Assembly (NCBI GenBank): GCA_964609245.1 | Contig: CAZSSB010000009.1 | Span: forward strand, 1 to 64,000 | Reading direction: 5' to 3' | DNA length: 64,000 nucleotides | Origin: JAFGCY01 sp964609245 | GTDB taxonomy: Bacteria > 4484-113 > JAFGCY01 | Shown here: piece after piece, positions 10,001 through 17,974 of the stretch | Layout: each line of letters opens with the position of its first letter | Position numbering within the stretch: position 1 is the stretch's first letter | Translations under genes and position numbers: made by a program | The notes under the pieces: generated by a model | Told to the model about the DNA's origin: nothing | Seen by the model: the letters and a program-made list of their open reading frames with translations, nothing else | Databases searched by the model: none

Positions 10001-11022
10001 TGGCGATCATCAACGGGCGACCGGCAATCAGCTACTTCGACGCCACAAACCTGACCCTGAAGTACGTGCGGGGTGCGGATGCCAACGGTTATAACTGGCC
10101 CGCGTCAATGACCCTCGGCGCTATCAGCAAATATCCGAACTCCTGCTGGGGCACCTCGCTGGCTTACTTCAACGGGTCATTCCCGGGCATCGTTTACAAC
10201 GCCACTCCAGTCAACCCAGCGGACTGGCAGAGGTGTCTGGTGCGCAGCACCAACAGCGACGGCACGGCCTGGAATCCGATTCAGGAGGTGCCCGGCGGAT
10301 CCGGCAGCGATCCGTCACTGATCCTGGTGGCGAGCAATCCGGCCTTTGCTGCCGTTGACTCCGATCTGATTTACACACGGGCCACCAACGCGACCGGCAC
10401 GGCCTGGGGTGTGCAGAAAATCGTCGATACCGACTCCGGGGCGTATGGCTGCTCGATGAAAGTCGTGGAGGGCCAGCCGTCGATTGCCTACACCTATCGA
10501 GGGGGAGGCGCGTACGACAAGCTGTGCTATATCCGCTCTGTAGACGACACCGGCGACAACTGGGGCACGCGCATCGTGCTGGAGGATGCGCAGTATGGGA
10601 TTGAAGCAGTCTCGATGGCAATCATCGACGGCCGGCCCGCGGTCGCTTACACAGTCTCGACGTCACTTGGCGGCGACTGGGAGGCTCGCTACCGGCGGGC
10701 CAGCGACGTGTATGGCAATGCCTGGCCCCCTGGCCACAAGCTGCTGGCGACGGGCTGCCGCTACGATATCTCGCTGGCGGAGATCAACGGCCGGCCGGCG
10801 GTTGCGGCGCGTACTTGCGCCGATCACGACCTGCTGTACCTCCGCGCTGCCGATTCCACTGGTAGCGCCGACTGGCCGGAGCCGATCGTAGTCGACAACA
10901 CTGATAACAACACGGGCGGTGGCAGTGCGCCCGACTGCGACATGCTCAGCATTGGTGGCAAGCCGGCGATCGCCTACTGCCATTCTGTCAGCGGCAACCT
11001 GATGTACGTAATCTGGGAGTAA
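7045..11022 (+). CDS. Giant lipoprotein: cohesin-like domain, EF-hand pair, two propeller-repeat blocks, three PKD domains
   Basis: A 1325-residue lipoprotein (signal ending LMASC, Cys25). Residues about 43-185 have the strand pattern of a cohesin/CBM-like domain (MDYNPAELTPL, later GDGVLAEVRF). Residues 200-255 hold two calcium-loop repeats ending in the phrases DLTPLGVHF and SDITSIGQNF, a module shared with the lipoproteins at 11.1-13.5 and 31.8-36.2 kb. Residues about 345-689 and 968-1325 are two blocks of ~55-residue repeats (consensus VNGxPAISYY...L.Y.RA...G..W), probably beta-propellers. Three PKD domains (about 695-782, 785-872, 875-967) separate them. Likely an outer-surface binding or scaffold protein; its ligand is unknown. 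Confidence 0.88.
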   Translation: MVLQRSLLLASSGFAFLMLLLMASCSGGKSDGPARLPRVGSELHLEVLEGSFLGEPQPGSFQLDIREEMQELIALVSVADARRLKALYFAMDYNPAELTPLAVAPTERFRSAAREAGLPPELLMLEVLDRPGVVHCGMILPRPQLREGFSGDGVLAEVRFARRPFDRTASAPPVTDASAVQPNWIVESRTLSWRYSCQGDYNQDGYVTVNDLTPLGVHFELAGPFDYLSALSVVDGNDDGFITISDITSIGQNFGRSVEGYHVFASEDIGLLPEGNDTQPMLEPYDAVPFEEGEGDPLVDRLHYAREYPELPPDAFVWVRPVSDDLHGTPSMPQYPKACMWQKFNVSSVSPAYAGTSNSVAMVNGLPAVCYREFVTKRLVFQRATSPIGATWGLPVGLDSSDDPGYFTSMALVDGKPAVSYYAADTHDLLYAVAQDGNGVFWYSPLLIDHSGDVGRWSQLLVVNGNPAICYQDFTNGGVKFVRALSATGSTWDTPVTAAASGDMVEYCSMVIANGNPAICYYNASQQDMEYVRANDTSGSSWGAAAAVDQSIADEGVGCSMFIVNGRPAIAYWNNGALFYIRASDANGGSWGIPVWLDPTNPGILTRGVSISLHVNNGKPAVSYYSGTPNHDLMYLRALDADGTAWSAPYAVDSPDNVGVDCHLTNVGTSPAISYFDDTANHLKFAICVNAFNQAPTATLVVPQPSVKLGQPHLLDASGSFDPDGEVVMYEWDFNDDESIDLNTGIDPHAEYIYPEPGVYVPRVWVTDNSGASVVASAEVEVRENIRPHAELVATPDFGNPPFVVNFDASGSSDEDGTIVSYEWDWDGDGIFDASTDNDPHWSWEYEVSGEFLAAVKVTDDSGGSDTGTVLCSSNSGPIAVVAPDPVSGPAPLDVAFDGSGSYDSDGSIVEHWWDVRDDGVYEAHDGGPPDHFEARLIWNGGVKVRLRVKDNGGMFGSAVATINVSGGWHVSQVDESGNVGSALSLAIINGRPAISYFDATNLTLKYVRGADANGYNWPASMTLGAISKYPNSCWGTSLAYFNGSFPGIVYNATPVNPADWQRCLVRSTNSDGTAWNPIQEVPGGSGSDPSLILVASNPAFAAVDSDLIYTRATNATGTAWGVQKIVDTDSGAYGCSMKVVEGQPSIAYTYRGGGAYDKLCYIRSVDDTGDNWGTRIVLEDAQYGIEAVSMAIIDGRPAVAYTVSTSLGGDWEARYRRASDVYGNAWPPGHKLLATGCRYDISLAEINGRPAVAARTCADHDLLYLRAADSTGSADWPEPIVVDNTDNNTGGGSAPDCDMLSIGGKPAIAYCHSVSGNLMYVIWE

Positions 11023-11068
11023 CCGGCGGCCGCAGCCGCACGCGGTTGCCTGACCGGCACGCCTGGCG

Positions 11069-13519
11069 CTAGCCCGGCGGCGGCGGATCGTCGAGTTGCT
11101 CCCCCACGAAGCTGACACCGGCGTCCGGCGGCACGGTGACCTGCTGCCGGGCCTGGACGTCGCCGAACCCGGTCCAGTTGGTCACGATGCGATTGACCTC
11201 TACCTCGTAGGTGCCGTTATCCAAGTTCTCGAAGGTCAGGACGCTGGGCACTCCATCGGTGGGCAGCTGGAATATCTGATCGACCAGAACATCCCCTGGC
11301 TGCTCGAACAACTTGACCAGCGTGCCCACGTTGGCGCCTTGGAAGCCGTTGAAGTTGACTGTCACGGTTACGGTGACCGTATTGCCCGGGGGTGGGCCGC
11401 CGGCGTTCACCGTGATCGCCGACGACGTCACGATCTGTGGCACCGGCGTGGCATTGTCGGTCACCTGCAGGCGCACCATGTAGTTGCCGTCCGCGGCATA
11501 GGTGTGGTCGGTGATGGCCGTTAGCCCGAGGTCCACCCAGCCCATACCCTCGCCGAAGTCGATTTCGTACTTCGTGATGCTGCCGTCCGGGTCGAAGCTC
11601 TGGCTGCCGTCGCAGGTCACCGTCAGCGGAGTGGGGCCGCTTCGCGGATCGACCTGCAGAATGGGGATCGGCTCAAACTGGGGATCGGCTACGAGCAGCA
11701 GCTCGCGCAGCCAATACTTGTCCGCCGGCTCCAGCGCGGCGTTTCTGAGCAGCTCCGCGTCCAGCACAACGAAGTCGTCGACGGCCAGAGATGAGGGCTC
11801 CAGGTCGGCGTCGTCCGGTCCGACGAAGTCCGAGTCCTCGGACACCAGCACCGTCAGGCTGGGCGGGTGGCTCCAGCCGGTGACAGGATGGTTGACATGG
11901 ACCAGGCGCAACTCAAGTGTGCCCAGCCCCTCATCCCAGCCGTCGACGTATCCGTAGATCAGCACTTCAGCCGGGTCCCCGTAGTCATCTGCATCGATCC
12001 CGCGCTCCAGCCGCCGGTCGCTGATCGCCAGCGTATCCGGATCGGCCAGCTGGGCCTCATCCGCGTATTCGAGGCCGGGCTCATCGTCGCCGTCGTTGTC
12101 CATCGCGATCAGGCGGTCCAGGTTGTTCAGCCGCACGCTGGCGATCGTGGGCCCTTCGCCGTCGGTAAACTCGGTTGCCACATCCGTGAAGTAGCCACCG
12201 CCGGGGTTCTCGGTCAACGCGATGTCGACTTCGAGGGTGGAGGTATCGGTTCCCGCCGGCAGCCGGAACGGCACCACGGTGGTCTCATGCTCGATGCTGA
12301 TCGCCTGCGCGGCCTGGCGTGCGGAGCTGCCCGTCTTCGGCGATCCATCGGCCAGGTCGACCACCGGCGCGTACATCACCAGCAGCGCCAGCGCCTGCTC
12401 GCGCGGCAGGCCGTAAAACCGCGGCGTAGGCGTATCCTCGTCCGCGCTCTCGCCGATGGACGCCAGGTTCGGCACGTCGCCTTCGGCGATGCGCCTGAGG
12501 ATCTCCCCCGGATCGACGACCTTGACCAGGCTGCGGCCCGAGAACCCCAGCCCGCCCGATTCTCCGCTGCCGTCGAGGTCGAACAGATCCAGTCCCTCGA
12601 TGGTCAGATCGACCTGCAGATCCGCCTTGAAAGGCAGGCTGGCGGGAGCGCTGTTGGTGCCCATCACGCCGTCGGGGTCGACCGGTGCGACGGACCACTC
12701 GTCCTCGGGCAGACCGTCGAACTCGACGCGGTAGCGCGGCGGCAGCATGAACTGCGTCTCAGCCTCCTCGCGGCTGACCGTGACAAGATCGCCGGGCTGC
12801 GCGTGGACGACCACGCCGTTACGCAGTACGTTGTAGCCGATGATCATGGAGCCGAAGTGCTGACCGATCGGCGTGATGTCGGAAATCCCGATCAGGCCGT
12901 CACGGTTGCCGTCCACCCAGTACAGCGTGTTGTCGAAGGTTCCGTCGATCAGCGGATCGTAAGTTGACTGGAAGTTGACGCCCAGCGGGGTGAGGTCATC
13001 GACGCCAACGAGGCTGTTGAAGTTGTAATCGCCGGTGTTGACCTCCGTCCACTCCAGGCGGATGCGACCTCCGCCCAGGTAGGTCATCTCCAGGTCCATC
13101 ACGGCGTTCCAGGGGCCGGAGGGCGGCACGCTGACGGCGCGCTCTCCGGCCACGGTCCGCAGCTTGACCGCGACCGGTGAACCCTGGTAGCCGTCGACGG
13201 GCCGCACACCGATCTCCGGCCCCTCGGGCGCGTTGCCGACAACGTGCAGCACGTAATCATCACCGCGCCACTCTTCCTCGACGACGATCCGCCGCGCCGG
13301 CAGCACCAGCCGCAGGAACTTCCCTTCGGGAGGCAGCGCGTCGAACTGCAGCAGCAGGCACTGGGCGCCGCTGCGCTGAATACCGACTCCGTCGAGGCTT
13401 GAGCCCAGCAGTGGTTCGAGTTCGGGATCACCTGCCGCATCCGTCGCCACCGCCTGGCTCCCGCTGCAGCCGCAGATGGCGAGCATGAGGATCAGCAGCA
13501 CGCAAAGCGAATACCTCAT
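11069..13519 (-). CDS. Lipoprotein with EF-hand-pair module and PKD domain
   Basis: The ATG at 13519 (not an in-frame start at 13726) follows GGGAGG by 9 nt and starts a lipoprotein signal ending LAICGC; the product is 816 residues. Residues about 164-220 carry the two-loop module (GDYNFNSLVGVDDLTPLG and DGNRDGLIGISDITPIGQ). A PKD domain spans about 613-708, and the C-terminus resembles a carboxypeptidase-regulatory-type beta domain. The first loop is weak as a calcium site (Ser in place of the Asp-Gly). The start overlaps the stop of the upstream MocR-type regulator gene by ATGA, so translation is probably coupled. A surface role is inferred. Confidence 0.85.
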   Translation of the reverse strand: MRYSLCVLLILMLAICGCSGSQAVATDAAGDPELEPLLGSSLDGVGIQRSGAQCLLLQFDALPPEGKFLRLVLPARRIVVEEEWRGDDYVLHVVGNAPEGPEIGVRPVDGYQGSPVAVKLRTVAGERAVSVPPSGPWNAVMDLEMTYLGGGRIRLEWTEVNTGDYNFNSLVGVDDLTPLGVNFQSTYDPLIDGTFDNTLYWVDGNRDGLIGISDITPIGQHFGSMIIGYNVLRNGVVVHAQPGDLVTVSREEAETQFMLPPRYRVEFDGLPEDEWSVAPVDPDGVMGTNSAPASLPFKADLQVDLTIEGLDLFDLDGSGESGGLGFSGRSLVKVVDPGEILRRIAEGDVPNLASIGESADEDTPTPRFYGLPREQALALLVMYAPVVDLADGSPKTGSSARQAAQAISIEHETTVVPFRLPAGTDTSTLEVDIALTENPGGGYFTDVATEFTDGEGPTIASVRLNNLDRLIAMDNDGDDEPGLEYADEAQLADPDTLAISDRRLERGIDADDYGDPAEVLIYGYVDGWDEGLGTLELRLVHVNHPVTGWSHPPSLTVLVSEDSDFVGPDDADLEPSSLAVDDFVVLDAELLRNAALEPADKYWLRELLLVADPQFEPIPILQVDPRSGPTPLTVTCDGSQSFDPDGSITKYEIDFGEGMGWVDLGLTAITDHTYAADGNYMVRLQVTDNATPVPQIVTSSAITVNAGGPPPGNTVTVTVTVNFNGFQGANVGTLVKLFEQPGDVLVDQIFQLPTDGVPSVLTFENLDNGTYEVEVNRIVTNWTGFGDVQARQQVTVPPDAGVSFVGEQLDDPPPPG

Positions 13520-15051
13520 TGTCGTAAGTCCTCCCATGATCTGGCGCCGGAATCCAGCAGCCCCGGCCGGTCGATGCAGTCGCCGATGACCGCGCACAGC
13601 GTTTCGATCCCGCTGTCGATCTCCTCCTTGCTGGTTCGGGAGAAGGCCAGTCGCAGAGCGGCGGTGTCCTGGCGGGACGGCATGCAGTATGCAGCCGGCA
13701 GGAACTCCACGCCGGCCTCGCGGCACAGCGACAGCAGCGGCACCGAGAGCAGGTGCTCAGGCAGCTGCACCCAGACGGTGAAACCCCCTTGCGGGTGCAG
13801 GTATGTGCAGCCGGGCGGCAGGTATGCGTCCAATGCCCGGCACATGGCGTCGCGTCGTTTCCTGTATTCCTTGACGGTCTTTCTCAGGTGTTTGGCGAAG
13901 TGGCCGCGGATGATGAACTCGTACAGCAGCGCCTGCAGGAAGTAGCCCTCGCCCGACTCCGCGCCCAGCTTGGCGTAGACCAGGGGCTCGGCGATGCTGG
14001 ACGGAGCAGTGACCCAGCCAATGCGCAGCCCCGGCAGCAGGCACTTCGAGAACGTCCCGATGTGGATGACATAGCCGCCGGCATCGAGTGACTTCAGCGG
14101 AGGCGGCGTCTGGCCGTTGTAGCCCAGCCAGCGCGCCCAGTCGTCCTCGATGACCGGTACCCGATAGCGGATCGCCAGGCGGAGCAGGTGCTCGCGTCGT
14201 TCGGCGGACAGGCAGGCGCCGGTCGGGTTGTGGTAGGTCGGTACCGTGATCACCGCCTTCACTTCGTCCCGGGCCAACACAGTGCCCAGATAGTCCGTGT
14301 CCATGCCCTCGTCGTCCACGGGAATCGGTACGTAGTGGATGTTCTTGGCGATCAGCAGGTTCAGGATACCGGTGTAGGTCGGTGACTCCACGGCGACCTT
14401 CTGGCCCGGCTGCAGGATGCGGTCCAGCACCAGGGCCAAGGCCCGCTGGAATCCGCCGGTGAGCAGGATGTCGTTTTCCGTCTCCGCCATCGGGACTCCG
14501 CTCAGCGCCATCTCTTTCTCGAGATGGTCGATCAGCGGCAGGTAGCCCTGGGGGTGGCCGACGTCGAAGAAGAACTCCTTCGGATACCAGAGCATGTTTG
14601 TGGCCACCTGCTTGATCCGCTGAAAGGGGAACAGCGCCGGGTCCGGGCTGGCCTGGGTGAACTTGACCAACTCGCCGCGCTGGCGACGGCTGGGCGGCAC
14701 CAGGAAGAACTCGCTGTGGAACCGGTAAGGCTCCCAGCGCATCGGCGGCTGGTTCTCGATGCTGGTCTCCATCTCCGCGCGGGTCCGCAGGTTGTCGCCG
14801 ACCGCGATCGACGGCATCTCAGTGACATACGTGCCACTGCCGTGGCGGGTCTCGAGGATGTTGCGGGCGACAAGTTCCTCGTAGGCGTTGTGGACGGTCT
14901 TGCGTGACACGTCGAGCTGGGTGGCCAGCTCGCGGACGCTGGGGAGTTTCTCACCGCTGGACAGCAGGCCGTCGCGCACCAGCTTGGTGATCTGGCGGCA
15001 GATCTGATCCCGAATCGGCTCCTCGGCGCTCTTGTCGACTTGGATGACCAT
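13516..15051 (-). CDS. MocR-type GntR regulator with aminotransferase-like domain
   Basis: This 511-residue protein has an N-terminal GntR winged helix (about 1-75, including LPSVRELATQLDVSRKTV) joined to a fold-type I PLP aminotransferase domain. The PLP lysine lies in the motif GTFSKCLLPGLRIGW. MocR proteins sense PLP or an amino compound and bind direct repeats; the effector here is unknown. Direct repeats lie just upstream of the gene. Unusually for this class, the gene is translationally coupled to a downstream lipoprotein gene rather than only facing a divergent metabolic target. Confidence in the family is high, in the target low. Confidence 0.93.
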   Translation of the reverse strand: MVIQVDKSAEEPIRDQICRQITKLVRDGLLSSGEKLPSVRELATQLDVSRKTVHNAYEELVARNILETRHGSGTYVTEMPSIAVGDNLRTRAEMETSIENQPPMRWEPYRFHSEFFLVPPSRRQRGELVKFTQASPDPALFPFQRIKQVATNMLWYPKEFFFDVGHPQGYLPLIDHLEKEMALSGVPMAETENDILLTGGFQRALALVLDRILQPGQKVAVESPTYTGILNLLIAKNIHYVPIPVDDEGMDTDYLGTVLARDEVKAVITVPTYHNPTGACLSAERREHLLRLAIRYRVPVIEDDWARWLGYNGQTPPPLKSLDAGGYVIHIGTFSKCLLPGLRIGWVTAPSSIAEPLVYAKLGAESGEGYFLQALLYEFIIRGHFAKHLRKTVKEYRKRRDAMCRALDAYLPPGCTYLHPQGGFTVWVQLPEHLLSVPLLSLCREAGVEFLPAAYCMPSRQDTAALRLAFSRTSKEEIDSGIETLCAVIGDCIDRPGLLDSGARSWEDLRQ

Positions 15052-15080
15052 TCAGTACCCACCGTCAGTATGCCACATAA

Positions 15081-15125
15081 GGTGACACGTCATGGGGCCA
15101 ATTCGGGTCCAATCTGGGGTGACAC
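15081..15125 (-). promoter_or_regulatory. Direct repeats GGTGACAC, candidate MocR operator
   Basis: GGTGACAC occurs at 15081-15088 and again at 15118-15125, 37 bp apart, in the 286-bp divergent region between the MocR-type gene and the ankyrin gene. MocR regulators usually bind direct repeats in their own promoter, so autoregulation is likely. CATACT nearby on the minus strand could serve as -10. Confidence 0.45.
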
Positions 15126-15301
15126 TTGCAGGCGCTTGAGCGTGGATCGCAGCCTAGCGACACTGTTGATCAGCGATCAAGCCGAGCATTATCACTGCTA
15201 GTGGAGACTGATCCAATCTCGAAAGTGTTCCCCTGCAGTGGCCTGATAGCGAGGAATGGAGGTGACAAATGTATACCCGCTACTCGTGAACGTGGTTCTC
15301 G

Positions 15302-15330
15302 CCGGCAACGCTGCCGGTAATAGGTATAAT
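15302..15330 (+). promoter_or_regulatory. Leaderless promoter with palindrome for the ankyrin gene
   Basis: A perfect TATAAT (15325-15330) lies 7 nt before the ATG at 15338, so transcription should start at or within a base of the start codon. A perfect inverted repeat CCGGCA-ACGC-TGCCGG (15302-15317) occupies the -35/spacer region and could be an operator. There is no TTGACA-like -35 and no ribosome-binding site. Confidence 0.6.
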
Positions 15331-15337
15331 CGTGGTA

Positions 15338-15955
15338 ATGGACGAAGCTGAAAAGGGTACTAGCGGACACACACCATTGATGCAGGCGGCGCGGCTCGGT
15401 GACCTGGACGAAATCAGGCGGCAGCTGGCGGACGGCGCCGACATTCACGCCGAGACCTCCAGCGGCGAGAGCGCGCTGCACAAGGCCGCCCAGGCTGGGC
15501 AGGTGGAGGCCGTGGCGCTGCTGTTGCAGTCCGGCTGCAAGCATGACACGCACGACCACACACGGATGACGCCCCTGCACCAGGCGGCGGCGGCGGGCCA
15601 CGGCGGCGTGGTCCGCCTGCTCATCACGGCCGGTGCCGACATCAACGGTATGGGGCAGAAGGGGCGGCGTCCGCTGCACTCGGCGGTGGCGGGCGGCAGT
15701 CTGGAGTGCGCAAAGGCGCTGATTGAGGCCGGGGCGGACATCGAGGCCAAGACGATGTACGGCTTCACGCCCCTGCATCTGGCGGCCTTCGTCGGCGAGA
15801 AGGAGCTTGCCGAACTGCTGCTGAAGCACGGCGCCGATCCGCACGCCCGGAATAACGTGGGCTACATGCCGCTGAACGTCGCGGTCAACGAGGAGCACGA
15901 CGAGATCGCTGAGCTGTTGCGGCCCGTGACGTATGAATCCGGCGGGCAAGAGTAA
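15338..15955 (+). CDS. Ankyrin-repeat protein
   Basis: A 205-residue protein made almost entirely of about six ankyrin repeats; recognisable cores are HTPLMQAARLGDLD, ESALHKAAQAGQVE, MTPLHQAAAAGHGG, RRPLHSAVAGGSLE, FTPLHLAAFVGEKE and YMPLNVAVNEEHDE. No signal peptide or membrane segment is visible, so it is probably a cytoplasmic protein-binding scaffold; its partner is unknown. The ATG at 15338 is chosen over a GTG two codons earlier because the -10 box ends one base before that GTG. Confidence 0.92.
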   Translation: MDEAEKGTSGHTPLMQAARLGDLDEIRRQLADGADIHAETSSGESALHKAAQAGQVEAVALLLQSGCKHDTHDHTRMTPLHQAAAAGHGGVVRLLITAGADINGMGQKGRRPLHSAVAGGSLECAKALIEAGADIEAKTMYGFTPLHLAAFVGEKELAELLLKHGADPHARNNVGYMPLNVAVNEEHDEIAELLRPVTYESGGQE

Positions 15956-15974
15956 CGCCGCGGCACCGCGCCGA

Positions 15975-16004
15975 TTGACACAACCCTCCCGCGCTGGCTA
16001 GGGT
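15975..16004 (+). promoter_or_regulatory. Promoter of the DUF2207 gene
   Basis: A consensus TTGACA (15975-15980), an 18-nt spacer, then TAGGGT (15999-16004). This is the only perfect -35 box noticed in the window. The leader would be about 25 nt and carries GGGAGG before the ATG at 16036. Confidence 0.6.
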
Positions 16005-16035
16005 AGTGCCGAAGCTCGGCACGGGAGGCGCCACC

Positions 16036-17937
16036 ATGAACACCCTCTGGCGGCTGTTGATACTCATGGCTGTAGCGGCAGCGATGTTGCTGCCCAAGGA
16101 CTCGCCGCGGGCGCAGGAGGCGGAGCGCATCCTCAGTTTCCACAGCGATGTCGTCATCCATCAGGACTCGTCAATGACGGTGACCGAGACGATCACGGTG
16201 GTGGCGCAGGGGGTGCAGATCAGGCGTGGGATCTACCGCGATTTCCCGACCCGCTACTGGGACAACAGCGGCCACCTGTATACGGTGGGATTCCACGTGA
16301 ATGAGGTGCTGCGCGACGGCCAACCCGAGCCCTATCACTTCGGCACGCTGTTCAACGGCAGGCGCGTGTACATCGGACAGGAGGACGTCTACCTCCAGCG
16401 GGGCGAGTACACCTACACGCTGACCTACGACACCAACATGCAGCTCGGCTTCTTCACGTCCTTCGACGAGTTGTACTGGAACGTCACGGGCAACGGCTGG
16501 GATTTCCCGATCGAGCGCGCCTCGGCCACCATCACGCTGCCGGGCCAGGTCAGCGCGGCGGACGTGGTCCTGGAAGCCTACACCGGCTATCAGGGGGAGC
16601 AGGATCAGTTCTACGACGCGCGGTTCACCGGCGAGCAAGCCGAGTTCACCACCAACCTGCCGCTGGCGGCCGGCCAGGGACTGACCATCGTGATGCGCTT
16701 TCCCAAGGGCATTGTGACACCGCCGGCGGGACTGACCGGCCTGCGCTTCTGGCGCGCCAACCATCCCGCCGCCGTTCTTGGCGTGGCCGGGCTGGTGGTG
16801 ATACTGCTGTTCTACCTCATCGCCTGGTTGCTGGCCGGCGTCGACCCGCGGCGCGGCGAGGTGGTGCCCCAGGACGTGGTACCAGGCGATCTGTCGCCGG
16901 CACTGCTGCGCCACCTGCGCCGGATGGGCAGTGACTACACGGCTTTCACCGCGACGCTGGTGGAGCTGGCCGCCAAGGGCCTCGTCCGGATCGAGGTCGA
17001 CGCGGCGGGCAACAACACGGTGGTGCACACCGGCAAGGCCGACGCGGAGTTGAGCCCCGAGCAGCAGGCCCTGATGGCCAGGCTGTTCGCCAAGGGCACC
17101 GAGGTGCTGATCGATCAGGACAACCACTTGACTCTGTCCGGCTCGTACATGGCGATGAACAGCTCCCTCGAGCAGCAGTGCCGCGGCACCTACTACTACC
17201 GCAATAAGCCGGTGACCGGCATCGGCTGGCTGCTGACCTTCCTGGTACTGGTGGGGATGGGCCTGCTGTCCGGCGACAAGTTCATCTTCTTCTTCTGCAC
17301 CGTGTTCATCGTGGGCCTGGCCTACTTCGCGATGAACCTGGCGATCGCCGCCGTCAGCGGCCAGACGGTGGTGATGTCCGTCGGTGGCACAGGCGGACGC
17401 GTCGCGGCCGGCGTCGGCGCGGTGGTGCTGTTCGTGCTTACGCTGGTGCCGACCATTGTGCTGGGGCTGTTCAGCTCGCCGGGCACGGCACTGGCGCCGC
17501 TGGGCCTCGCGCTGGTCGGCTCGATCTTCGGCTGGCTGATGCCTCGCTACACTCGCCGCGGGCGCGAGCTGCTGGACCAGATCGCGGGCTACCGGCTGAC
17601 GCTGGCCGGGCAGGGCGCGGGGATTCCGGGCGGCTCGGCGGCGAACGGCGAGGCCGCCTTCGCCTTCCTGCCCTATGCGATTGCGCTCGACATCCACCGG
17701 CAGTGGGCGCGGCAGCTGGAGCAGCTGTTCGCCAGGAGCGCCCGTCCGCCGGCGCCGGAATGGTACCGCAACCCCTACGAACGTGACTTCCGCCACGAGA
17801 GCTTCACCAGCAGCATGGCCAGCTCGTTCACCAGTTCAGTGGCATCATCGAGCGTCGCCCCGGGATCGAGTTCCGGGGGTGGCGGTGGTGGCTCGTCGGG
17901 CGGCGGCGGTGGTGGCGGCGGCGGTGGTGGCTGGTAA
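16036..17937 (+). CDS. DUF2207 family membrane protein
   Basis: A 633-residue protein with an N-terminal signal or anchor, an extracytoplasmic beta-rich domain (motifs VTETITVVAQG, RRGIYRDFPTRYWD) and several transmembrane helices (near residue 250 and between about 385 and 510). A cytoplasmic part follows. It ends in a Ser-rich then nearly pure Gly tail, as is typical of the DUF2207/YciQ family. Function of the family is not established. The ATG at 16036 is chosen over an in-frame start at 16006 because of its GGGAGG site. The exporter operon starts 37 bp downstream on the same strand and may be co-transcribed. Confidence 0.9.
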   Translation: MNTLWRLLILMAVAAAMLLPKDSPRAQEAERILSFHSDVVIHQDSSMTVTETITVVAQGVQIRRGIYRDFPTRYWDNSGHLYTVGFHVNEVLRDGQPEPYHFGTLFNGRRVYIGQEDVYLQRGEYTYTLTYDTNMQLGFFTSFDELYWNVTGNGWDFPIERASATITLPGQVSAADVVLEAYTGYQGEQDQFYDARFTGEQAEFTTNLPLAAGQGLTIVMRFPKGIVTPPAGLTGLRFWRANHPAAVLGVAGLVVILLFYLIAWLLAGVDPRRGEVVPQDVVPGDLSPALLRHLRRMGSDYTAFTATLVELAAKGLVRIEVDAAGNNTVVHTGKADAELSPEQQALMARLFAKGTEVLIDQDNHLTLSGSYMAMNSSLEQQCRGTYYYRNKPVTGIGWLLTFLVLVGMGLLSGDKFIFFFCTVFIVGLAYFAMNLAIAAVSGQTVVMSVGGTGGRVAAGVGAVVLFVLTLVPTIVLGLFSSPGTALAPLGLALVGSIFGWLMPRYTRRGRELLDQIAGYRLTLAGQGAGIPGGSAANGEAAFAFLPYAIALDIHRQWARQLEQLFARSARPPAPEWYRNPYERDFRHESFTSSMASSFTSSVASSSVAPGSSSGGGGGGSSGGGGGGGGGGGW

Positions 17938-17974
17938 GCTCGGCCAGGGCCCTGAGCATGAGTGAGGAACGGGG

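Noticed and set aside
16171..17796. 541-codon minus-strand frame opposite the DUF2207 gene
   Set aside because: The plus strand encodes a recognised membrane family with promoter and ribosome site; the antisense frame is a compositional shadow.
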